A stretch of 33,631 bases of DNA from Gammaproteobacteria bacterium MFB021 (GCA_000737985.1 JNVT01000059.1:1-33631), one strand, 5' to 3'. Counted from the first letter of the stretch, positions 7,741 to 16,463 are shown. A program made the numbers and translations. Notes: generated by a model not told the origin, from the letters alone.

Positions 7741-8613
7741 TCAACGAAAACGGCGCTGCGCCAGCAGCTGGCGCACCTTGGGCGCCAGGATCAGATCCAT
7801 CGCCAGCGACAGCCGCGCCCCCGGCACCACCAGGGTGTTGGGGCGGCTCATGAAGGCGTCATGGATCATGGTCACCAGATAGGGAAAATCCACCGCTTCC
7901 GGGTCGCGGAAGCGGATCACCACGAACGACTCGCCGTCGTTGGGCACGTCCTGCAGCTCGAACGGGTTGGAGGTATCCACCGTCGGCACGCGCTGGAAGT
8001 TGATGTGGGTGCGCGAGAGCTGGGGCTGGATATAGCGCACATAATCGTGCATGCGCCCGAGAATGGTCTCGATCACCGCTTCCTGCGAATAGCCGCGCAG
8101 CTTGGTGTCGCGGTCGATCTTCTGCAGCCACTCCAGATTGATCGTGGGCGCCACCCCGATCAGCATGTCGACGTGCCGCGCGATATCCACCTCATGGGTC
8201 ACCAGTCCGCCATGCAGCCCTTCGTAGAGCATCAGATCGGTGCCACTGGGGATCGGCTGCCAGTCGGTGAAGGTGCCGACCTGCCAGCCGGCCTCGATCA
8301 TGCGCTTGTCTTCGGCATGGATATAGTGGCGGTAGGTGCCCTTGCCGCTATCGCCGTACTCCTGGAACAGCGTATCCAGCCGGTCCAGCAGGTTGGCATT
8401 GACCGAGAAATGCGACAGCTCCGCCTTGCGCTCCGGCTCGGTCTGCAGGATCTCGGCCAGCTCCGCCCGCGAGTAGCGGTGAAAGGCGTCGCCGTCGATG
8501 AAGGCGGCGTGGACGTCCTCCCGCGCGAACATGCGCTCGAAGGTGCGCTTGACCGTGGTGGTGCCGGCGCCGGAGGAGCCGGTGACGGCGATGATCGGAA
8601 ACTCACGCGACAT
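7741..8613 (-). CDS. prkB: Phosphoribulokinase-family protein PrkB (non-Calvin type)
   Basis: The 290-residue protein belongs to the phosphoribulokinase/uridine kinase P-loop family, which phosphorylates ribulose-5-phosphate in autotrophs. The Walker A loop is GSSGAGTTT at residues 12-20. The DGDAFHRYSR region and YEGLHGG (Walker B/substrate loop) are well conserved. The length matches E. coli PrkB (about 289), a homologue in bacteria lacking RuBisCO whose physiological substrate is not settled. No RuBisCO or other Calvin-cycle gene is visible here. The ATG at 8613 is close to the end of a 153-bp gap after purD. The position in a run with purD, hinT and coq7 does not by itself reveal its role. 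Confidence 0.88.
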   Translation of the reverse strand: MSREFPIIAVTGSSGAGTTTVKRTFERMFAREDVHAAFIDGDAFHRYSRAELAEILQTEPERKAELSHFSVNANLLDRLDTLFQEYGDSGKGTYRHYIHAEDKRMIEAGWQVGTFTDWQPIPSGTDLMLYEGLHGGLVTHEVDIARHVDMLIGVAPTINLEWLQKIDRDTKLRGYSQEAVIETILGRMHDYVRYIQPQLSRTHINFQRVPTVDTSNPFELQDVPNDGESFVVIRFRDPEAVDFPYLVTMIHDAFMSRPNTLVVPGARLSLAMDLILAPKVRQLLAQRRFR

Positions 8614-8766
8614 GCCGCGCCCCCCTGCCGAGCCCGATGGCCCTCGACACGGCCCGGGCCGCCGCGGGGCGGCAGGTCGCCGCGATGGCGTCGCGATATG
8701 GCTGTAGCTGCGGCATGGCGCTGGTTCCCCGATCCCGGTGCAGGTCGTGCCTGCTCGCTGGGTTGA

Positions 8767-10074
8767 TTAGCTGCGTGACGCGAGATCCTCGCGCTCACGC
8801 GCGATCGCCCGATGGGCGATGTCGCGGCGATACTCGGCCCCTGCCCAGGTGATCTCGGCGACGCCGGCGTAGGCCTGCTCGGCGGCAGCGGCCACGCTGT
8901 CACCCAGCGCGGTCACACATAGCACGCGCCCGCCGCTGGTGACGACGCGACCATCGTCGCGCTGCGTCGTGCCGGCATGGAACACCTTGCAGCCGCGCTG
9001 CTCGGCGGCCTCGAGGCCGTCGATCGCATCACCCTTGGCGTAGCTGCCGGGATAGCCGCCGGCCGCCATCACCACACCGACCGCTGCGCGCGGGTCCCAG
9101 CTCCCTTCGGCGCGATCCAGACGCTGCGCCAGGGCAGCCTGACACAGTCCCACCAGATCGCCGTTCAGGCGCATCAGGATCGGCTGGGTCTCGGGGTCAC
9201 CGAAGCGGCAGTTGTACTCGATCACCCTGGGCGCGCCGGTGGCATCGATCATCAGCCCGGCATACAGGAATCCGGTGTAGGGGTGCCCTTCCGCGGCCAT
9301 GCCGGCGACGGTCGGGGTGATCACCTCGTCCATGATGCGCTGGTAGACCGCCTCGGTGACCACCGGGGCCGGCGAGTAGGCGCCCATGCCGCCGGTGTTG
9401 GGGCCGGCATCGCCATCGTAGGCGCGCTTGTGGTCCTGGCTGGTGGCCATCGGCCAGACGTGCTCGCCGTCGACCATGACGATGAAACTCGCCTCCTCGC
9501 CGTCGAGGAACTCTTCGATCACCACCCGCGCGCCGGCATCGCCGAAGGCGTTGTCCTCGAGCATGTCGCGGATCGCCGCGGCCGCCTCGTCACGGGTCAT
9601 CGCCACGACCACGCCCTTGCCGGCGGCGAGGCCATCGGCCTTGATCACGATCGGTGCGCCGTGGCGGTCGAGATAGTCGAGCGCCGGGGTGACTTCGCTG
9701 AAGGTCTGGTAGGCCGCCGAGGGGATCGCATGGCGCGCCAGGAAATCCTTGGTGAAGGCCTTGGACCCTTCGAGCTGGGCGGCGCCGGCCGAGGGGCCGA
9801 AGATCGCCAGACCCGCCTGCTGGAAGCGGTCGACCACGCCGGCCACCAGCGGCGCCTCGGGGCCGACGATGGTGAGTTCGACATCGTTGTCGCGGGCGAA
9901 GGCGATCAGCGCGTCGAAGTCCATGGCGTCGATCGCCACGTTGGTCAGCCCCGCCTCACGGGCGGTACCGGCGTTGCCGGGAGCCACGAACACCGTGTCG
10001 ACCTGCGGCGACTGCGCCGCCTTCCACGCCAGGGCGTGCTCGCGCCCGCCGCCTCCTAGGATCAGAACCTTCAT
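8767..10074 (-). CDS. purD: Phosphoribosylamine-glycine ligase PurD (GAR synthetase)
   Basis: PurD ligates glycine to 5-phosphoribosylamine with ATP in step two of purine synthesis. The 435-residue product opens with [17 protein letters not shown], the N-domain nucleotide-binding loop, and carries the ATP-grasp signature [13 protein letters not shown]. Length and domains are normal for the family. The ATG at 10074 is preferred over the adjacent in-frame GTG at 10077, because AAAGG then sits six bases upstream rather than three. purD is usually next to purH in gammaproteobacteria; here it instead heads prkB-hinT-coq7, and purH is not in the window. It diverges from rsmE. Confidence 0.95.
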   Translation of the reverse strand: MKVLILGGGGREHALAWKAAQSPQVDTVFVAPGNAGTAREAGLTNVAIDAMDFDALIAFARDNDVELTIVGPEAPLVAGVVDRFQQAGLAIFGPSAGAAQLEGSKAFTKDFLARHAIPSAAYQTFSEVTPALDYLDRHGAPIVIKADGLAAGKGVVVAMTRDEAAAAIRDMLEDNAFGDAGARVVIEEFLDGEEASFIVMVDGEHVWPMATSQDHKRAYDGDAGPNTGGMGAYSPAPVVTEAVYQRIMDEVITPTVAGMAAEGHPYTGFLYAGLMIDATGAPRVIEYNCRFGDPETQPILMRLNGDLVGLCQAALAQRLDRAEGSWDPRAAVGVVMAAGGYPGSYAKGDAIDGLEAAEQRGCKVFHAGTTQRDDGRVVTSGGRVLCVTALGDSVAAAAEQAYAGVAEITWAGAEYRRDIAHRAIAREREDLASRS

Positions 10075-10115
10075 CACTCGCCTTTCGTTGCGCTGTCACC
10101 GAATATGGAAGAGGC

Positions 10116-10121
10116 ATTATG
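10116..10121 (-). promoter_or_regulatory. Possible -10 box for purD
   Basis: The minus strand has CATAAT about 40 bases upstream of the purD start, with TTTCTG 16 bases further upstream as a weak -35. The element is plausible by position but degenerate. No clear PurR-type palindrome was recognised. Confidence 0.3.
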
Positions 10122-10265
10122 TCAGAAAGGCCCGGGCCAGAAAGCCCCCGAACGCATCGTGCCGGCTGCCGGCCGTCTCGCGGCGGGTGCGCGGTTGGCC
10201 GCGGTGCCCGCGCCTGAGGCACAATGGGCGCCCCTTTTCTCAATGCCGAGTGCCCCGCTGCCTGC

Positions 10266-10979
10266 ATGAACCTGATTCTGCTCGAACCCGCCGACTGGAT
10301 CGACGCCACCCACGCACGCGTCTGCGATCCGCGTCGTCTGACTCATCTGCGCGAGGTGCATCGCGCCGCCCCCGGCGACAGCCTCACCGTGGGCGCACTC
10401 GACGGCGCCATCGGCCGCGGCGAGCTGCAAACGCTGAGCGCCAGCGAGGCCGTGTTCCACGTGCCCGCGCTCGACCGCGAACCGCCAGCGCCGCTGCCGG
10501 TGCATCTGCTGCTGGCGCTGCCACGCCCGCGCATGCTGGCGCGCAGCCTCGAACATATCGCCGCGCTGGGCGTGAAGCAGCTGACACTGCTGCACACGCG
10601 CCGGGTCGAGAAGAGCTATTGGCAATCGCCGGAGCTGCGCCCGGAGAAGATCCATCAGCATCTGGTGCTGGGGCTGGAGCAGGCGCGCGATACCCGTCTG
10701 CCCGAAGTGACCCTGGAGACCCGCTTCAAACCGTTCGTCGAGGATCGCCTGCCGGCGCTGCTGACCGGCCGGCGCGGGCTGATCGCCCATCCCGGTATGC
10801 CGCGGGCCTGCCCCCGCGGGATCGACGAGCCGACACTGCTGGCGATCGGCCCCGAGGGCGGCTTCGTCGATTACGAGGTGGCCCGCTTCGAAGAAGCCGG
10901 GTGCGAGGGGGTCCATCTGGGTGAGCGCATTCTGCGCGTGGAGACCGCGGTGACCGCGCTGCTGGCGCGGCTATTCTGA
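10266..10979 (+). CDS. rsmE: 16S rRNA (uracil-1498-N3)-methyltransferase RsmE
   Basis: RsmE methylates U1498 in the decoding centre of 16S rRNA. The 237-residue protein has an N-terminal PUA-like domain ([19 protein letters not shown]) and a C-terminal SPOUT fold. The SAM-binding trefoil-knot motifs are AIGPEGGF and [15 protein letters not shown]. The start at 10266 ([11 protein letters not shown]) fits the family. An in-frame ATG 14 codons upstream has no supporting ribosome-binding site. The gene is transcribed alone between divergent purD and convergent flhF-linked genes. Confidence 0.95.
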   Translation: MNLILLEPADWIDATHARVCDPRRLTHLREVHRAAPGDSLTVGALDGAIGRGELQTLSASEAVFHVPALDREPPAPLPVHLLLALPRPRMLARSLEHIAALGVKQLTLLHTRRVEKSYWQSPELRPEKIHQHLVLGLEQARDTRLPEVTLETRFKPFVEDRLPALLTGRRGLIAHPGMPRACPRGIDEPTLLAIGPEGGFVDYEVARFEEAGCEGVHLGERILRVETAVTALLARLF

Positions 10980-11085
10980 TACCGGCGACGCCCCGGCTGA
11001 GCGGGAGTGACCCGCCTGAGCGGACGATGACCCGCCGCCTGCCTACGGCGACTGGCACAGCCACCTCGGGCGCGGCGACGAGAGT

Positions 11086-11481
11086 TCAGGGCATCAGCCA
11101 GCTGGCCGGGTCCTGGCTGAGCTCGACCCCCAGAAAGCGCCGCGCGGCGACGCTCAGGTTGTCCAGCCGCGCCTGGCTGATCGCTGCCGACTCCAGATGC
11201 AACAGCGTCGGCAGCGGGCCGACATCCACCGCCATGCGCTTGAGCCAACGATAATCCAGGGTCGCGTCCACCGGCCGGCTCTCCACCCACAGCAGCGCAT
11301 GCCCAGGTGCCGCGCGCGGCGCCTCGGCCAGAGTCACCGGCGCCCAGTGCCGCCCGCTGCGCTCGTTGAGCGAGCTCAGCAGACTCTCCAGCGCGCCGCG
11401 TCGCGGCTCACCCAGCACCAGCAGCGGCCAGCGATCACGCTGGCGCTGCCAGGCGCGCAGTCCGGCGGCCTGATCGCTCAC
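11086..11481 (-). CDS. Unknown protein translationally coupled to flhF
   Basis: I do not recognise this 131-residue protein. It starts with GTG at 11481 inside the flhF stop (GTGA overlap), so its translation is almost certainly coupled to FlhF. It is predicted soluble, with no signal peptide or membrane segment. A short hydrophobic strand followed by a glycine (WPLLVLGEPRRG, residues about 18-29) resembles the first strand of a Rossmann/P-loop fold but lacks a Walker lysine. Two further strand-like segments are HALLWVESRP and LPTLLHLE, and it ends LSQDPASWLMP. By analogy, flhF is normally followed by the MinD-like ATPase fleN/flhG, but this protein is far too short and lacks the MinD deviant Walker motif. 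High GC and codon use match the neighbours. Confidence 0.75.
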   Translation of the reverse strand: MSDQAAGLRAWQRQRDRWPLLVLGEPRRGALESLLSSLNERSGRHWAPVTLAEAPRAAPGHALLWVESRPVDATLDYRWLKRMAVDVGPLPTLLHLESAAISQARLDNLSVAARRFLGVELSQDPASWLMP

Positions 11482-13742
11482 CGCTCGGCGGCCGTCGCCG
11501 CCCCGCCTGCGCCCTTGGCGCGGCGCAGGGTTTGGTGGGCGCTCAGCGCATTCTGCAGGCCTTCGAGCAGCGCTTGGCGCCGCCGCCCATCTCGGCGCTG
11601 GGCAATGCCCACGAGGCGCGCGCGCACGTCCGTGGCCCAGCCGGCTTCCGCCTGGGCCAGATGCAGCGCCAGCGCCGCCAGTGCGGCCGCGAGCTGCCAG
11701 CGGTGGGCGCGCTCTTCGAGCTCCGGGCGGCGCGTCTTGAGCAGCCGTTCGGCCTGCTGGGTCAGGCTGGGCAAGCCTTCCAGCGCCAGCGCTGCGGCCA
11801 GCCGCGAACCGCTGTCGAAGCCGGTGCGGGCGCTGCCGATCCAGAAACGCCGTCCCAACTGGCGACCATCGGCCTCGTCGTGCCAGGTGCCTTCCCAGGC
11901 GATCACCGGCAGCCCCTCGCCATCGCCACGGCGCTTGGCCAGGGTGGTCTCGAGACGCTTGAGATCGAGGCGCGCCTGGCGCCCGCGATGAAACATGATG
12001 ATCCCCGGCTGCGCTTCACCCAGCGCCAGCGCCTCGTCCAGGCGCAGCCATTCGCCGCTGTGGCGCACCCGGCGGCTGGCGCTGGTGGCGGCGAGCCAGC
12101 TGCGTCGCTGCACGTCGAGCCCAGCGAGCAGCTCGACGTCCGGCAACTGGTTCAGCAGGTGCCACTCGGCGCCCAGCGAGTCGGCCCAGGCAAAGCGCGC
12201 TTCGTCCCCCGCCGGCAGCTCGTGGCGCGGCCATACCAACGGCTGCGGCATGCCGTGCGCATCCAGCGCCACCAGCGGCATCGCTTGCCCCTGGCCGCGC
12301 ACCGGAGCCGGCTTGGACCACCACAGCGCGCGCGGCGCGCCCTCCCCGCGCAGCCCGGCCTGACGGCTCGCGCTCATCAAGCGCGCCGCAAAGGCGCTGT
12401 CGGTGCCGTGGTTGCGCGGCCAGGCGTGCTCCAGCCAGGGCATCCCCTGGACCTGCCGGCGCAGCGTGGCGAGCATGGTCTCCAAGGCCTCGCCCTGACG
12501 CAGCACGCCCTGGGAGAGCGCCTGCTGACGCGCCTGGGCCGGCGCCGCCGGGGCACTGCCCGCGGCGCGCGAGAACGGCGACTCGCCACCGTGGGCAAGC
12601 GCTTCACGCAGCAGCGCCTCGCGATCCACCGGCTCCAGGTCTTCCGGCACCCGCTGCCCGCGCGAGAGATAGCAGAGCTTGAGCCCGTGGCGCATCAGCA
12701 CGTCCAGCACCGGCCCCAGGCGCGCGGCCTCGTCGAGCTTGGTCAGAATGCAGCCCCACAGCGGCTCGCCGGCCTCCTGCGAGGCGCGCTGCCAGGCCTC
12801 GACCACCTGTTCCAGGGTATCGCCGTGGCGCGCGGCATCGAGCACCAGCAGCCGGCGCACGCTGACCGGTGCGGCGCCAAGGCGGGCGATCTCGCCCATC
12901 AGGCGCTGGTCACGCTGGCTCATGCCGACGGTATCGATCACCATCATGCGCTTGCCGCCGGAGCGCCCCATCAGCCCGCGGCGGGGCTGGGCCAGACGCC
13001 CCAGCAGCGCCCCCAGATCGCCCTGCTCGTCGAGCGCATGCACTTCCACACCCAGCAGACGCGCATAGATGCGCAGCTGCTCGGCGGCGCCGATACGGTA
13101 GCTGTCGGTGGTCACCAGCGCGGCCTCCCGCGGGCCGTGGCGCATCACGTAGCGCGCCGCCAGCTTGGCCGTGGTGGTGGTCTTGCCGGCACCAGTGGGG
13201 CCGACCAGGGCGAACAGACCGCCGGCCTCGAACAGCGCTTCTTCGCTGTCCAGCACCTCGAGCCGCGCCGCGAGCTGGCGTTCGAGCCAAGCCTGCCAGG
13301 CTGGCGTCTCGGACTCCTCGGCGGACTCCTCGAGTAGCGATGCCGGCAGCGTCTCGAGCAAGGTTTCGCACAGCACGTGGCTGAAACCGGCCTGGCTCAG
13401 CTGACGCAGGATGGCATCGCGTACCGCCTGGCCCGGGGCGGGCGCCGGCGCAGCGCTCTCGCGCAGCAGCGCCCGCATGTCCTCGAGCATGCGCCGGTTG
13501 AAGGCTTCCCAGGCTGCCGGCGACTCGGCCGCGGCGCTCTCGCTCGCCGGCGTGCCGTCGCTCTCGGCTTCGCCCGCGGGCCCGGCCAGCGCCTGGGCGT
13601 GGGCCTGCTCGGACATGGCGACGATCTCGACGCCACCGTCGACGACGCGGTTGGATAGGATCAGAACGTCCTCACCCAGAGCCTGGCGTATCTGACGCAT
13701 GGTCTCCCGGGTGTTGGCACCGGTGAATCGCTGCACTCCCAT
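11478..13742 (-). CDS. flhF: Flagellar SRP-like GTPase FlhF with long C-terminal extension
   Basis: FlhF is the SRP-family GTPase that sets the site and number of polar flagella. The product has 754 residues from the ATG at 13742, whose GAGG lies seven bases upstream; the frame continues 14 codons further but without support. Residues 1-43 are the basic N-domain (GVQRFTGANTRETM, DVLILSNRVVDGGVEIV), and about 45-105 an Ala/Glu-rich linker. Residues about 106-382 are the NG domain: G1 GPTGAGKTTTTAKLA (181-195), G2 TTDSYRIGAAEQLR (211-224), G3 DTVGMSQRD (270-278), G4 TKLDEA (334-339), and the closing loop LSRGQRVPEDL (359-369). Typical FlhF proteins end soon after this, at about 380-500 residues. 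Here about 370 unrecognised residues (383-754) follow, in the same frame and codon style. No flhA, fleN or fliA is present in the window. Confidence 0.88.
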   Translation of the reverse strand: MGVQRFTGANTRETMRQIRQALGEDVLILSNRVVDGGVEIVAMSEQAHAQALAGPAGEAESDGTPASESAAAESPAAWEAFNRRMLEDMRALLRESAAPAPAPGQAVRDAILRQLSQAGFSHVLCETLLETLPASLLEESAEESETPAWQAWLERQLAARLEVLDSEEALFEAGGLFALVGPTGAGKTTTTAKLAARYVMRHGPREAALVTTDSYRIGAAEQLRIYARLLGVEVHALDEQGDLGALLGRLAQPRRGLMGRSGGKRMMVIDTVGMSQRDQRLMGEIARLGAAPVSVRRLLVLDAARHGDTLEQVVEAWQRASQEAGEPLWGCILTKLDEAARLGPVLDVLMRHGLKLCYLSRGQRVPEDLEPVDREALLREALAHGGESPFSRAAGSAPAAPAQARQQALSQGVLRQGEALETMLATLRRQVQGMPWLEHAWPRNHGTDSAFAARLMSASRQAGLRGEGAPRALWWSKPAPVRGQGQAMPLVALDAHGMPQPLVWPRHELPAGDEARFAWADSLGAEWHLLNQLPDVELLAGLDVQRRSWLAATSASRRVRHSGEWLRLDEALALGEAQPGIIMFHRGRQARLDLKRLETTLAKRRGDGEGLPVIAWEGTWHDEADGRQLGRRFWIGSARTGFDSGSRLAAALALEGLPSLTQQAERLLKTRRPELEERAHRWQLAAALAALALHLAQAEAGWATDVRARLVGIAQRRDGRRRQALLEGLQNALSAHQTLRRAKGAGGAATAAER

Positions 13743-13755
13743 GACTCGCCTCACG

Positions 13756-13795
13756 GCGCCGCGACGAGCGATGCACGAAGGCATCGCGCCGCGAC
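13756..13795 (-). other. Hairpin flanked by direct repeats in the flhF 5' region
   Basis: A perfect 7-bp stem GCGATGC (13768-13774) / GCATCGC (13781-13787) with a six-base loop is bracketed by two exact copies of GCGCCGCGAC (13756-13765 and 13786-13795). It lies 14-53 bases upstream of the flhF ATG and could affect initiation. The remaining gap to the transglycosylase gene (to 13945) shows no clear promoter and no U-tract terminator. Confidence 0.35.
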
Positions 13796-13945
13796 GCTCT
13801 CAAAACCGATGAAAGCGCCGAGTGTGACACGGCGCGGCGGGTGGCAAATAGGGGAAAAGACGCCGAATCGCGATCCATTCAGCACCCGCCACGCCGACCA
13901 CGCGGGTCGAGGTGGCAGGTGCCGTCGCCGACGGAACGACCGCCG

Positions 13946-15262
13946 TCAGGGCGTCTCGAGGCGCTGGATCAGTGCCTGGGTGGGATAGCCGTCCGGGGTG
14001 ACACCGATCGAGCGCTGGTAGGCGCGCAGACCGGCCCGGGTATTGGGGCCGACCCGCCCGTCCGGCGTGCCGACGTCGAAGCCTCGCGCATTGAGCGCCT
14101 GCTGCATTTCACGCACCTGAGTCCGCGACAGCGCCGGCTCCGAACGCGGCCACTGCCCCTGGATGCCAGGCCGCCCGGCGATGCGATCGGCAAGCGTGGC
14201 GACCGCCAGGGCATAGCTGGTGGAGGCGTTGTAGCGCATGATCACGCGGAAATTGGGCCCGACCAGGAACGCCGGCCCTTCGGCCCCGGCCGGGGCGATC
14301 ACCGAGGCCTCGGCGAAATCGGGCAGCGCTCCGCCGCCGATCCGAGCCACCCCCTGGGCCGCCCATGCCTGGCTCGAGTGGCGCACCGAAAGTTCGGTCT
14401 GGGCGTAGTCGAACCCGGCCGGCAGAGTCACCTCCGCACCCCAGGGCTGGCCGCGCTGCCAGCCGGATTTGGCCAGATAGTTGGCGGTGGAGGCCATGAC
14501 GTCGGGAATGCTGCCCCAGATATCGCGCCGACCGTCACCGTCGCCATCCACGGCGTAGGCGAGGAAGCTCGAGGGGATGAACTGGGTGTGGCCCATGGCG
14601 CCGGCCCAGGAGCCGCGCATATGGTCGCGATCGATATCGCCGTTCTGCAGGATCTTTAGCGCGGCCATCAGCTCGCCCCGGGCGAACGCCTGACGGCGCC
14701 CTTCGTAGCCCAGCGTCGAGAGCGCGTCGATGGTCTCGAAGCTGCCGAAATTGCTGCCGTAGTTGCTCTCCACACCCCAGATCGCGACCACGATGCTGCC
14801 GGGTACGCCGTAGCGCTGCTCGATGCGCTCGGCCAGTGCCTGATGGGCCGCCAACTGCGCGCGCCCGTTGGCGACACGCTGATCCGAGACCGCGCTATCC
14901 AGATAGCTCCACACCTGGCGGGTGAACTCGGGCTGGGAGCGGTCGAGCTCGATCACCCGCGGCTGATAGGTGGCGCGGTCGAAGGCCTCGGCCAGGGTCG
15001 CCTGGTCGATGCCCTCGCTGGCGGCCTGGCGGCGGAAGTCGGTGACCCAGGTGTCGAAGCCGGCCTGCGCCTGCGGCGTGACCTGCCCGGCATCAGCGTC
15101 GGCCTTGTCTTTGGCCCCGGTAGCCGGCTCGGACGCCTGGGCGGCAGTGTCGGACGTCTGGCTAGACGCCGGGGTGGCGGCCACGCTCTGACAGCCGACC
15201 AGCGCCAAAGAGAGGCAAAGAGAGAGGGTCAGGGACCCTTTGAGGGGAGCAGAACGCGTCAC
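13946..15262 (-). CDS. Lipoprotein lytic murein transglycosylase, MltB family, with peptidoglycan-binding domain
   Basis: The enzyme cleaves the MurNAc-GlcNAc bond of peptidoglycan, leaving 1,6-anhydroMurNAc ends. The 438-residue product has a signal peptide with lipobox LVGC, so C24 should be lipidated. D is not at +2 (Q25), predicting outer-membrane sorting. After a low-complexity linker (28-62), the SLT_2/MltB-type catalytic domain spans about 66-365. The catalytic glutamate is E165 in IWGVESNYG, with GAMGHTQFIPSSF as the second signature. A PG_binding_1 domain covers about 375-435. The start is a GTG at 15262, supported by AAAGGAAG six bases upstream. Anhydro-muropeptides released by this class feed the recycling pathway represented by amgK-murU in the same window. 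Confidence 0.93.
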   Translation of the reverse strand: MTRSAPLKGSLTLSLCLSLALVGCQSVAATPASSQTSDTAAQASEPATGAKDKADADAGQVTPQAQAGFDTWVTDFRRQAASEGIDQATLAEAFDRATYQPRVIELDRSQPEFTRQVWSYLDSAVSDQRVANGRAQLAAHQALAERIEQRYGVPGSIVVAIWGVESNYGSNFGSFETIDALSTLGYEGRRQAFARGELMAALKILQNGDIDRDHMRGSWAGAMGHTQFIPSSFLAYAVDGDGDGRRDIWGSIPDVMASTANYLAKSGWQRGQPWGAEVTLPAGFDYAQTELSVRHSSQAWAAQGVARIGGGALPDFAEASVIAPAGAEGPAFLVGPNFRVIMRYNASTSYALAVATLADRIAGRPGIQGQWPRSEPALSRTQVREMQQALNARGFDVGTPDGRVGPNTRAGLRAYQRSIGVTPDGYPTQALIQRLETP

Positions 15263-15395
15263 GATGCACTTCCTTTATGCTGGGAATCCTCGCGCCCCGC
15301 CTGGCAGGCGTTGGCGTCAGCCCAGTGTAGCGCATCCCGCGCGCCCCCGGCGTCGTACACCAGGGGCGGTGAGTGCAGACAGGATCCCCCAACAG

Positions 15396-16463
15396 CTAGT
15401 AGCGATCGAACCACGACCCTGAACCGCGCCGGGGCAGCGCCGTGGGCGCCGACTCGAGATGGCGCGGTGTTTCCTGACGCAGTGTCTCTTGGCGCAATGT
15501 CTCCTGGCGTAAGACGCTGACGGGTCCCATCGACGGTGCATCGAACCCACCATCGGCGCGCAGGACTCCTGGCTCGCGGCCACCGGAAGGGTCGATGCAA
15601 GCGGGCTGGAAACGGCTGACGTCGGCGCCATAGACCTGCTGGCGGCGCAGATACTCATGCCACAAAAGCTCGTGGCGCAGATCGCGCTGCGGATGCTCGG
15701 ACCCGGCCGTGACCTCCATCCGCTCGCACAGCGCGTAAAGCTGACGCGCCGAGACGCAGCCCAAGGCGCGCCAGCGCAGCAGCTCGCGCACATCCTCGGA
15801 ATCCCATTCGCCCGGCGCGTCACGCAGCTGGCGCAGGCGTGCCTGGGCCGCCGGCTCGCCCCCCGACATCGTCGCCGCCAGCGGCTCGACGTCGCCGAGC
15901 AGGCTGCCTAGGGGCGGCAACCCGCGTGGGCCATCCTGCGGCCAGGGCGGCAGCGTGAACGGCTGGCCCGGACTCCTCGGCGCCAGGGCGCTCCTGCCCC
16001 GGGAGCGGGTGACGAACTCGCCGAAGGAGAGCTCGCGCATCTCGGTGTCGTCATGGTGGGCGGGGAACAGTGGCGAATCGGGCAGCACGCAGAGCTGATC
16101 CGGCGCCAACGCCGCCTGCACCCGCCGGGTGGTGGCGCACTCATTGGCACCCTCCATGGCGTGGGTAATCACCCGCTGGGCGCCGATCCGCTGTGCCAGC
16201 CGCGGCAGCAGTTGCTCAGGCTCGCCGACACACACCAGCAGGTCGCTGCCTCGAGTCAGCAACGTGCCGCGCAGATCGATCAGGCTCTGCCACAGGAGTG
16301 ACCAATGAGGCACGGTATGCGCAGACGCCGTGCCGTCCAGCCAGCAGGGTTCGAGCACGAAGACACACAGCATTGTTTCCGCGTGCGGCTCTACCGCCAA
16401 CAGATCGTTGTCGCTCAGGCGCAGATCGCGCCGAAACCAGATCAGATCGCAGGAAGATTCCAT
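15396..16463 (-). CDS. Truncated cryptochrome/photolyase-like protein (CRY-DASH-like N-terminal half); possible pseudogene
   Basis: The N-terminal part is clearly a DNA-photolyase alpha/beta antenna domain: LIWFRRDLRLSDNDLL (residues 7-22), then SLIDLRGTLLTRGSDLLVCVGEPE. It continues into the first helices of the FAD-binding domain (GGEPAAQARL at 201-210, LRWRALGCVSARQLY at 229-243, ELLWHEYLRR at 265-274). At about residue 285 similarity ends. The rest of the FAD-binding domain, with its W..G.TG, DA.MR and N...W segments, is missing, and a 70-residue tail with three LRQET repeats (318-332) follows. At 355 residues it is shorter than the usual 430-520. The start at 16463 has GGAGG eight bases upstream. 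As written it is unlikely to hold FAD. No frameshifted remnant of the missing half is visible downstream. Confidence 0.75.
   Translation of the reverse strand: MESSCDLIWFRRDLRLSDNDLLAVEPHAETMLCVFVLEPCWLDGTASAHTVPHWSLLWQSLIDLRGTLLTRGSDLLVCVGEPEQLLPRLAQRIGAQRVITHAMEGANECATTRRVQAALAPDQLCVLPDSPLFPAHHDDTEMRELSFGEFVTRSRGRSALAPRSPGQPFTLPPWPQDGPRGLPPLGSLLGDVEPLAATMSGGEPAAQARLRQLRDAPGEWDSEDVRELLRWRALGCVSARQLYALCERMEVTAGSEHPQRDLRHELLWHEYLRRQQVYGADVSRFQPACIDPSGGREPGVLRADGGFDAPSMGPVSVLRQETLRQETLRQETPRHLESAPTALPRRGSGSWFDRY
15468..15512 (-). repeat. Three 15-bp tandem repeats encoding LRQET x3
   Basis: Three successive in-frame 15-bp units (15468-15482, 15483-15497, 15498-15512; e.g. TGTCTCTTGGCGCAA on the plus strand) encode L-R-Q-E-T three times, with a few third-position differences. 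Differences between copies mean the array is not freshly amplified. Confidence 0.85.

Noticed and set aside
8614-8766. A short ORF (about 37 codons) in the purD-prkB gap, running into the prkB start
   Set aside because: Ala/Arg-rich with no ribosome-binding site or recognisable family; it looks like chance in GC-rich spacer.
11532-13337. A 601-codon plus-strand frame opposite flhF
   Set aside because: It mirrors flhF, including the GTPase motifs on the true strand, and its own sequence is Arg/Ala/Gly low-complexity.
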